Assembly (NCBI GenBank): GCA_018609665.1
Contig: JAHENN010000156.1
Coordinates: forward strand, 1 to 9,342
From: Haloarculaceae archaeon
GTDB taxonomy: Archaea > Halobacteriota > Halobacteria > Halobacteriales > Haloarculaceae
DNA: 9,342 nt
Direction of reading: 5' to 3'
Part shown: piece by piece, positions 1 through 5,445 of the stretch
Numbering within the stretch: the first letter of the stretch is position 1
How the letters are laid out: each line of letters opens with the position of its first letter
Position numbers and translations under genes: made by a program
Notes under the pieces: generated by a model
The model's database searches: none
What the model saw: only the letters and a program-made list of their open reading frames with translations
What the model was told of the DNA's origin: nothing

Positions 1-128
1 CCGGAGACGCCCCCGAGTCGTTGCTGGAGTTCCGGCTTCGACGCCGGGTCGCGTCTCGTAGTTGCGGAGAGTGCGGTCCTAGTCGCGTGGGGGGTCGTCG
101 TGATTTGCAACTCCAGAGAGCCGAACAC
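1..128 (-). CDS. Possible N-terminal fragment of a helix-turn-helix regulator, running off the left edge
   Basis: On the minus strand a frame is open from a stop at about 168-170 to the window edge, with a possible GTG start at 126-128 and a TTG at 108-110. The last translated residues, ASKPELQQRLGGVS, resemble the first and turn-leading helices of winged-HTH regulators common in haloarchaea, where a 'SKPEL..RL.VS' stretch precedes the recognition helix. That is seen sequence plus family memory, not a search result. The residues before it (TTRRDPASK) look shorter than the usual 'TRR..L..L..G.ASK' lead-in, so the gene may be truncated or decayed. A plus-strand frame is also open from position 1 to 366, but its composition is not haloarchaeal-like. 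Calling this a regulator of the neighbouring aldehyde dehydrogenase would be speculation. Low confidence because only about 40 codons are visible. Confidence 0.3.
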   Translation of the reverse strand, partial: MFGSLELQITTTPHATRTALSATTRRDPASKPELQQRLGGVS

Positions 129-416
129 GGTCGAGCCTGGCGTCGTGGTGGACGGTCTGCGCTCACCTTACCGTACCGTACGGGCGTTCTCGATTAACGT
201 GCCGTCTCGTCGATATCATATTCGCATCACGGTATCCGGGCGGAGTATCCAGGCCGTCGTCCGGGGCGTATCACAACTTGAAGAGTTCGGCGACTCGCGT
301 ACGTCTCGTCATCCTATCCATGTTTCTCCCGATGAAATTAGCACACGCCGAACGTTTCTCGGTTAGTTGTCGGCCTCCATACTGAGAATGTCGGTGAAAC
401 ACCGCCACGTATCGAC
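129..416. other. Intergenic stretch with no convincing gene
   Basis: This stretch is visibly richer in A and T than its surroundings, and no frame shows haloarchaeal codon use. A GATATCATATTC stretch at 212-223 is the most AT-rich part and could supply a TATA element for a leftward transcript toward the left-edge fragment. An 8-base palindrome CCGTACGG lies at 176-183, preceded by a tandem CCGTA. A short minus-strand frame ending at about 365 gives WRCFTDILSMEADN before a stop. It reads somewhat like a protein C-terminus but is preceded by a stop only 20 codons earlier, so I do not call it. Confidence 0.4.
392..404. promoter_or_regulatory. Perfect short inverted repeat upstream of the aldehyde dehydrogenase
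   Basis: CGGTG-AAA-CACCG forms a perfect 5-base inverted repeat around a 3-base centre, about 75 bases before the ATG at 479. It could be an operator half-site pair or the stem of a small hairpin. A repeat this short arises by chance fairly often in GC-rich DNA. Confidence 0.2.
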
Positions 417-430
417 CCTGTCATGTCAGG
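417..430. promoter_or_regulatory. Imperfect palindrome, possible operator of the aldehyde dehydrogenase gene
   Basis: CCTGTCATGTCAGG is symmetric at 12 of 14 positions; only the two T positions flanking the central CATG break the symmetry. It ends 48 bases before the ATG at 479 and directly abuts the AT-rich ACAAATTC (431-438), the best TATA-like stretch here. A regulator bound to it could overlap the TFB/TBP site. Placement and symmetry are seen; the regulatory role is inferred. Confidence 0.3.
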
Positions 431-478
431 ACAAATTCGCACGGAAGAGGCCAAGTGCGTGCCAGCATATCGTGATAC

Positions 479-1942
479 ATGGACGCGGCACCCCCCGACA
501 AGCAGGACCTGCTGATTGACGGGAAACGCGCGAGCCCCAGTTCAGGAGCATACAGTCAGACGACCGACCCGGCGACGGGCGAGACGCTCGCGTCGGTGGC
601 GGTCGGAGACGGAGCCGACGTCGATCGAGCCGTCGACGCTGCCCGTCAGGCGGCCCCCGAACTCCGGGCGATCGGTCCCGTCGACCGCGGCGAGATTCTG
701 TTCGATGTCGCAGACCGAATCCGCGACCGTCTCGACGAACTGGCGGAACTGGAAACGCGCGATCAGGGAAAGCCGCTCTCGCAGGCGCGGTCGGATCTCG
801 CGGGCGCCGCCCAGTATTTCGAGTACTACGGCGGCGCCGCGGACAAACTGGAGGGGACGACGATTCCCGCCGGACCGGACCAACTCGATTACACCGTCCG
901 CGAACCGTACGGCGTCTCGGCACAGATCATCCCGTGGAACTTCCCGGCGAATCTCTTCGCCCGGGGGATCGCCCCGGCGCTCGCGGCCGGGAACGCGGTC
1001 GTGGCGAAGCCGGCCCCGACGACGCCGCTGTCGGCCTACCGGCTGGCGGAACTCTGTCTCGACGCCGGACTGCCCGACGGCGCGGTCAACGTCGTCTCCG
1101 GCGGCGGCGAGACGGGGGCGGCCCTGACGAGCCACGACGGCGTGGATACCATCACGTTCACCAGCAGCGTCCCGACGGGACAGAAAGTGATGGAGGCCGC
1201 CTCCCGGACCATCACGCCGGTCACGCTCGAACTCGGCGGCAAGAACCCCGCGATCGTCTATCCGGACGCCGACGTCGAGGAGGCCGTCTCCTGGATCGAC
1301 ACCGGCATTTTCAGCAACGCAGGGCAGATCTGCTCGGCTGCCGACCGGGCAATCGTCCACGAGTCCGTCTACGAGGAGTTCGTCGAGCGCATGGTCGAGA
1401 CGGCCGAGTCCTACTCGCTGGGTCCCGGCATCGACGACCCCGACATGGGCCCGGTCAACAGTGCAGACCACCTCGAGAAAATCCAGGAGTACATCGACGT
1501 CGGGCAGGCGGAGGGAGCGCGACTCGCGACCGGCGGCGACACGCTCGCCCGCAACGGCCACTACATCGAGCCGACCGTGTTCACCGATGTCGACAGCGGA
1601 ATGCGAATCGCACAGGAGGAGATCTTCGGTCCGGTGCTGGCCGTGATTCCGTACGGCGACGACCAGGACCCCGTCGAAATCGGCAACGACGTGGAGTACG
1701 GGCTCGTCGCCGGGGTCTTCACCAACGACGTGCGCCGGGCCCATCGGGCAGCCCGACGGCTCGATGCTGGGAACGTCTACGTGAACACGTGGTTCGGCGA
1801 CATGAATCAGACGCCGTTCGGGGGGTACAAGAACTCCGGCATCGGCCGCGAGAAAGGCTTGGAAGCGCTGGATTCGTACCTGCAGACCAAACACATCGCC
1901 GTCAACCTCGAGGGCGGCGACGCCGGGGCTCCCGACACGTGA
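479..1942 (+). CDS. NAD(P)-dependent aldehyde dehydrogenase (ALDH superfamily)
   Basis: A full-length 487-residue ALDH that oxidises an aldehyde to the carboxylic acid in the cytoplasm. Visible landmarks: PWNFP at 152-156 (N154 stabilises the thioester oxyanion), the cofactor-binding KP at 177-178, ELGGKNP at 251-257 with general base E251, catalytic C285 in NAGQICS (280-286), EEIFGPV at 380-386, and PFGGYKNSG near 446-454. The overall pattern recalls betaine-aldehyde/semialdehyde-type enzymes, but the substrate cannot be fixed from sequence. Two cofactor-pocket positions differ from the common form: P180 replaces the Glu of 'KPAE', and S229 replaces the first Gly of 'FTGS...G'. The ATG at 479 fits the family N-terminus (QDLLIDG at 9-15). 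No strong Shine-Dalgarno is present; a GTGAT lies too close at 472-476. The gene is monocistronic, with decayed minus-strand DNA downstream. Confidence 0.95.
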   Translation: MDAAPPDKQDLLIDGKRASPSSGAYSQTTDPATGETLASVAVGDGADVDRAVDAARQAAPELRAIGPVDRGEILFDVADRIRDRLDELAELETRDQGKPLSQARSDLAGAAQYFEYYGGAADKLEGTTIPAGPDQLDYTVREPYGVSAQIIPWNFPANLFARGIAPALAAGNAVVAKPAPTTPLSAYRLAELCLDAGLPDGAVNVVSGGGETGAALTSHDGVDTITFTSSVPTGQKVMEAASRTITPVTLELGGKNPAIVYPDADVEEAVSWIDTGIFSNAGQICSAADRAIVHESVYEEFVERMVETAESYSLGPGIDDPDMGPVNSADHLEKIQEYIDVGQAEGARLATGGDTLARNGHYIEPTVFTDVDSGMRIAQEEIFGPVLAVIPYGDDQDPVEIGNDVEYGLVAGVFTNDVRRAHRAARRLDAGNVYVNTWFGDMNQTPFGGYKNSGIGREKGLEALDSYLQTKHIAVNLEGGDAGAPDT

Positions 1943-1959
1943 CGAACACCCGGACATAT

Positions 1960-2595
1960 CCCTCGAAGATGCGACGGCAAGCGGTCGCCTCCATGCTGGG
2001 ACAGTAGCCGGCGGCCCGAGAGTCGCTCGCCGACGCCTGCGGTGCGCTCGGCACGGACGGCCAGATTACGGCCGGGGGATGCCCGACCGCCCGTTCCGTC
2101 GCCGCCCGCTCGGCTAGCTCGACGCCGACGAGGAGACATCCGAGTGCAGGCGGTGAGGCAGGCTTCGAAGACGACACCGATGTCCTGCTCAAACCGGAGT
2201 CGTCGTGCCGTCTCGGCGCTACCCGACTGCCTGCCCGTCTCCAACTCGAACTGGTCGTCCTCGCAGTTCGTTGCGACAAGTTCTTCGAACGCCTCGCCGT
2301 CAGCGGGTTCTTCGACTCACTCGCGGTCGCCGGCGGCCGTCGTCGCGGTCCGGTCGATGTCTCGGACGGTACACCGCTGAGGTGGCCGTCGTCGGTGACC
2401 TCGACGACGCCGGCGGCAACGAGTTGAGTGACGTCGCTGCAGGCCGCCCCGTCGGCGACGTCAAGATCGCCCACCGCGCGACAAAACTGGGCGTACAGGA
2501 CTCACACCGACCGGGATGAGGCCCTCGCAGAGCAGTCGGTGCGGGTAACGCGGAAGGCGGCACGTGGCACACGGGCCAAGACGCTGCGGACACCG
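1960..2595 (-). pseudogene. Degraded protein-coding gene with frameshifts and an in-frame stop
   Basis: No intact gene fits here, yet the minus strand shows successive segments of acidic, high-GC3 coding sequence in alternating frames. Segment 1 (about 2592-2499) is Cys-rich: CRC, CATC, then HRLLCEGLIPVGVSP. Segment 2 (about 2500-2370) shifts frame and reads LYAQFCRAVGDLDVADGAA and VVEVTDDGHLSG. Segment 3 (2367 to about 2143) is in another frame, contains a TGA at 2317-2319, and reads EAFEELVATNCEDDQFELE then FEQDIGVVFEAC. Segment 4 (about 2144-1960) returns to segment 2's frame: LLVGVELAERAATERAVGH. Out-of-frame readings of the same DNA are Arg/Ser/Pro-rich, the usual sign of a shadow frame. 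I do not recognise the family; the Cys pairs hint at a metal-binding N-terminus. It lies directly downstream of the MFS gene on the same strand, and its far end is lost near the ALDH 3' end. Sequencing error could mimic part of this. Confidence 0.6.
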
Positions 2596-2601
2596 GCACC
2601 G

Positions 2602-3834
2602 TCAGGGGTAGGTCGTCTCCGATGTGTCTCTGCGCGACCCGAAGACCGCCAAGCCAGGGAAGATCATTCCGGCGCCGGCGAGAAGTGCCGCGGCGACGAA
2701 CACGCCCTGCACGCCGAACGGGGACACGAACACGCCGAAAAACAGCGGCGAGACGAACTGGCCGACGTAGCCGGCCATCGCCAGATACGAACTGAACTGC
2801 CCCTGGAGTTGGTCGGGCGCGAGCGCTTCGACCCACACGAACGCCGACGGGAAGACGAGGCCGACGCCGAAGCCGAACAGGACGACCGGAACTGCCAGTC
2901 CGAGCGGCGACCGTATGCGGGCGGCGGTTCCGAACGCGACCGTCCACAGCACGAACGCCGCGAGAACCAGAAGCCGGGCGCTCCCCCGCGATTTCAGCCG
3001 ACCGTACAGCGCCCCCGCGACGCCGCCGGCGGTGCCGTTGACCGTCAAGTAGAGGCCGACCCAGAGCGACGACGTGATGCCGACCGCCTCGAGCAGTTGC
3101 GGATAAAATATCACGATAACGTAGATGAACGCGTTCGCTCCGAAGTAGAGCAGATAGACGAGCAGCAGCGCCGGCTGACGCCGGAAGCCATCGACGACGG
3201 CAGACACGCCGCGCGATTCCGTCCCGCCGTCGTCGCTCGAGGCCTCGGTCCGGGCCGTCGACGCGGCCGTGTCGCGTGCGACCGGCGGAATCGTCGCCAC
3301 CGCGGCGACGCCGAGCGGGAGCGCGATGAGATAGACCCCGAACGGAAGCTGCCAGGAGACGGTTCCCAGCCCGCCGCCTACAAGCGGCCAGACGGCCCCG
3401 CCGACGCTGTTCGCTCCGCTGCGCAGGCCGAGTACGCGGTCCATCTGCTGGCCCTCGTAGAGGTTGTAAATCAAGACCGTGACGCCAGTGTAGACGAAGG
3501 CGACGCCGATACCCAACACGGCACGGGAGACGAGCAGTGGCCCGAAGGCGTCGATCACCAGTCCTGCACCCCCGCCGACTGCGTACAGAAGCAACCCGCC
3601 GAGGAACGGTCGGCGCGGGCCGTATCGGTCGGTGAGTGCCCCTGCGATGGGGCTCGCGAGGACGATGAACGCCGCGTGGGTCGTGATGATGAGTCCGGCC
3701 AGCGACTCCGAGACGCCGACGCCGGTCTGGATTTTCGGGACGACCGGCCCGAGTATCGCGCCGGCCATCACGGTCACCGTCGCAGCGGAGACGATCACCC
3801 AGAGCGTCGCTCGCGTCGGCGAGTCACGCCGCAT
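2602..3834 (-). CDS. MFS transporter, 12 transmembrane segments
   Basis: A 410-residue membrane transporter of the major facilitator superfamily, expected to move a small solute or drug across the cytoplasmic membrane by proton or ion coupling. Hydrophobic stretches fit two six-helix bundles separated by a hydrophilic Ser/Asp/Glu-rich loop at about 184-215. The MFS signature A between helices 2 and 3 is clear as GALTDRYGPRR (65-75), with the conserved Asp69 and the basic Arg pair. Length is typical for a DHA1-like or generic MFS member. The first residues are basic (MRRDSPTR), fitting a cytoplasmic N-terminus, which supports the ATG at 3832-3834. The substrate cannot be inferred. It is divergent from the uncharacterised gene at 4146 and has no cotranscribed intact partner; only the decayed gene follows it. 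Confidence 0.9.
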   Translation of the reverse strand: MRRDSPTRATLWVIVSAATVTVMAGAILGPVVPKIQTGVGVSESLAGLIITTHAAFIVLASPIAGALTDRYGPRRPFLGGLLLYAVGGGAGLVIDAFGPLLVSRAVLGIGVAFVYTGVTVLIYNLYEGQQMDRVLGLRSGANSVGGAVWPLVGGGLGTVSWQLPFGVYLIALPLGVAAVATIPPVARDTAASTARTEASSDDGGTESRGVSAVVDGFRRQPALLLVYLLYFGANAFIYVIVIFYPQLLEAVGITSSLWVGLYLTVNGTAGGVAGALYGRLKSRGSARLLVLAAFVLWTVAFGTAARIRSPLGLAVPVVLFGFGVGLVFPSAFVWVEALAPDQLQGQFSSYLAMAGYVGQFVSPLFFGVFVSPFGVQGVFVAAALLAGAGMIFPGLAVFGSRRDTSETTYP

Positions 3835-3860
3835 TCCCCGGTGCTTGGAGTGGCGCCGAC

Positions 3861-3870
3861 TAGTCCATTA
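3861..3870 (-). promoter_or_regulatory. Possible TATA-like element for the MFS gene
   Basis: On the minus strand TAATGGACTA is the most AT-rich stretch upstream of the MFS start, centred about 32 bases from the ATG. That spacing suits a leaderless or short-leader haloarchaeal transcript. It is a weak match to the TATA consensus. Confidence 0.2.
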
Positions 3871-4116
3871 CGACTGCCGGACGCTCCCCGGAGTACGCGG
3901 AGCGGGAACCCAACACTCCCGGACTACCCGCACCCGCAACAGTGCCATCCACTGCCGAGCAGTTCGCGAGGCCACAAGGGAGTGACTGTCCATTCGTAAC
4001 CGACACTGCCGAAGCCTACCCAGAAATCACGCGCATCGGACGGGTCTGCGACATGGATCTGCCGGAACAGGGCGTCGACAGTCACGCGCGGCAGCAAGTA
4101 CCGGCCGGCCAATCAC

Positions 4117-4124
4117 ACTTGTAG
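4117..4124 (+). promoter_or_regulatory. Possible TATA-like element for the gene starting at 4146
   Basis: ACTTGTAG is centred about 25 bases before the ATG at 4146, the spacing expected if transcription starts at that ATG. A GTG at 4134, in the same frame, lacks an AT-rich element at that distance. The match to consensus is weak, but it favours the ATG start. Confidence 0.25.
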
Positions 4125-4145
4125 ACACGGAACGTGCGGGTTGAT

Positions 4146-5225
4146 ATGGACGAACACGCAGTGAGATATCCTGTCGAAGTCGCGGGCGAAACTGTTTCGA
4201 CACTACCACTACGAGTCGACCGGGTTGTCGACGGCACCGAGGTCACCGGTCAGCTACTGTACTGCACCGGTGCCGACGGAACGGAACTGCGAGTAGCAGT
4301 TGGGGAGGGACCGAACGTAGACCGCCGGTGGAACACGAACCGGTGGTACTCCTTCGACGGTATCGGGCGGGCGGAGACACGCAAAGCAGAATTGCTGCTC
4401 TCGCCCGAAGACGGCCGCGCCGAGCGAATCGACACGCCGGAGCACGGCATGCAGGCGTCACCGACGGACCCCGACGATCCGTGGCTGAGTCAGTTGGGGA
4501 CGAGCAGCGAGGTGCTCGGCGTGGCGGTCCAGGTGCGGCCAACGGGCGAACGGCGCGACGTCCGTGCCGGCGACCCGGAGTCGTTCGAGATCGGTGCCGT
4601 CTGTCTATCGCCCTGTGGTAGCACCGAGGAGCCGACGATCTACCACCGCGAGGCCCCCGACACCCGGGACGAACATCTCCTGCTCCAGCACGTCGCCGAC
4701 GACCTCGCGGCCAACCAGGGTGCAACACTCCTCACTCGTGGCACCACCCCACGTCCGCTGACAGTGCTTCAGACGCGGCTCGAGCGAGCGGCCGCGGGTG
4801 ACGTCGTCGACTCGGGGGCAGCGCAGGTGCTGGACGGATGCTTCCACGCAAATCTCACACGCGTGGCCGCCAGACGAGGGGCCGACACGCTCCGGGCGGT
4901 CGCCGAGCAGCTGGACGTCGACGTCAGTCCGGTTCTCCTCAGCGACTACGACATCGGAATCGCTCCGGCGGATTGGCGAGAGAGCTGGAGTATCGACGAC
5001 TCGCCGCTGTCGGGGTACTCCGATCCGCAAATGACCGACCGGGACTACGCCGTGCTCGTCCAGCGATATCTCGATGCGGCCGACGAATCGCCCGCGGTGA
5101 GAGAACTCGCTCGATGTCTGAAAGCGCACGTGCGAGCCGACCGGTCGTTACTCCGCGAGCTCGTCGCGAGCGACGCGGTAGACCAACTTGGCTGTTCCCG
5201 ACTCGGTCAAATCAGTTCCCAGTAG
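4146..5225 (+). CDS. Uncharacterised haloarchaeal protein: OB-fold-like N-terminus, possible degenerate RNase H-fold C-terminus
   Basis: A 359-residue soluble acidic protein with no signal peptide or membrane segment. I do not recognise a named family. A GTG at 4134 would add four residues; positions below count from that GTG. Residues about 20-85 alternate strand-like stretches and end in an aromatic motif (W66, then NRWYSFDGIGRAE), reminiscent of single-stranded nucleic-acid-binding OB folds. Residues about 150-340 loosely follow the order of PolB-type 3'-5' exonucleases: a strand FEIGAV at 151-156 where ExoI would read DIE, LLTRGTTPRPLTVLQTRL at 199-216 near ExoII, DVVD at 223-226, and AHVRADRSLLREL at 331-343, where H332-x3-D336 could match the YxxxD of ExoIII. 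The ExoI and ExoII acidic residues appear absent, so it would be non-catalytic. Conserved-looking Trp/Asp-rich ADWRESWSIDDSPLSGYSDP at 279-298 is distinctive. Its role, perhaps in DNA metabolism, is inference. Confidence 0.85.
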   Translation: MDEHAVRYPVEVAGETVSTLPLRVDRVVDGTEVTGQLLYCTGADGTELRVAVGEGPNVDRRWNTNRWYSFDGIGRAETRKAELLLSPEDGRAERIDTPEHGMQASPTDPDDPWLSQLGTSSEVLGVAVQVRPTGERRDVRAGDPESFEIGAVCLSPCGSTEEPTIYHREAPDTRDEHLLLQHVADDLAANQGATLLTRGTTPRPLTVLQTRLERAAAGDVVDSGAAQVLDGCFHANLTRVAARRGADTLRAVAEQLDVDVSPVLLSDYDIGIAPADWRESWSIDDSPLSGYSDPQMTDRDYAVLVQRYLDAADESPAVRELARCLKAHVRADRSLLRELVASDAVDQLGCSRLGQISSQ

Positions 5226-5227
5226 TG

Positions 5228-5234
5228 TATAAAA
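5228..5234 (+). promoter_or_regulatory. Canonical TATA box in a convergent intergenic region
   Basis: TATAAAA is the clearest TATA element in the whole window, yet it lies just three bases after the stop codon at 5223-5225 and faces no annotated gene on the plus strand. A start point about 25-30 bases downstream would fall near 5255-5260, immediately before the hairpin at 5266-5291. Such a transcript would run antisense into the 3' end of the acyl-CoA synthetase. The AT run could instead be part of a transcription termination region. Confidence 0.35.
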
Positions 5235-5265
5235 TCTCATGGCGGGAGTGACGCGGAAATCCACC

Positions 5266-5291
5266 TGTACGGGCGAGCGAAAGCGCGTACA
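5266..5291. terminator. Hairpin between convergent genes, possible terminator or small-RNA stem
   Basis: TGTACG pairs with CGTACA over six bases (5266-5271 with 5286-5291). One G-G mismatch follows, then two further G-C pairs, closing on an 8-base loop GAGCGAAA (5275-5282). It starts 41 bases after the stop of the upstream plus-strand gene and lies about 155 bases beyond the stop of the converging synthetase. There is no T-run next to it, so termination is not proven; it could be the 5' stem of an RNA made from the TATA at 5228. Confidence 0.4.
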
Positions 5292-5445
5292 CTCCGTGCA
5301 ACGATCTGCCGACCACGACGGAGCCGACTCTCCGGCGCTTCTGACCCAGCGGGCAGATGTACGGTTGGCGAAAGGATGGAGGAAGGAACGTCGGAAAACC
5401 GCACAGCGAGCCAGCCTCCGGAGACACGCGCCAGCGCCGTCGCCG

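Larger units (their letters stand above)
3835..4133. other. Divergent intergenic region between MFS and the uncharacterised gene
   Basis: The two genes diverge from this 299-base stretch, so it should hold promoters for both. It contains an inverted repeat CAGTG-CCATC-CACTG at 3940-3954 and a direct repeat CACTGCCGA at 3950-3958 and 4004-4012. A 62-codon minus-strand frame (3924-4112) ends in Cys-rich WHCCGCG; its codon use is intermediate and I do not call it a gene. Confidence 0.5.

Noticed and set aside
100..366. 88-codon plus-strand frame, open from position 1
   Set aside because: Its composition is Ser/Arg/Val-rich with low acidic content and poor GC3, and the GTG start has no promoter or ribosome-binding context; it looks like chance.
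467..474. ATATCGTG next to the ALDH start, matching the reverse complement CACGATAT at 7492-7499 next to the membrane-protein start
   Set aside because: An 8-base match in about 9 kb is expected by chance and the orientation differs; no further similarity flanks it.
2428..3999. Very long plus-strand frame opposite the MFS gene
   Set aside because: It is the antisense shadow of the MFS gene: Arg/Glu/Asp-rich low-complexity translation with no domain, while the minus strand encodes a clear 12-helix transporter.
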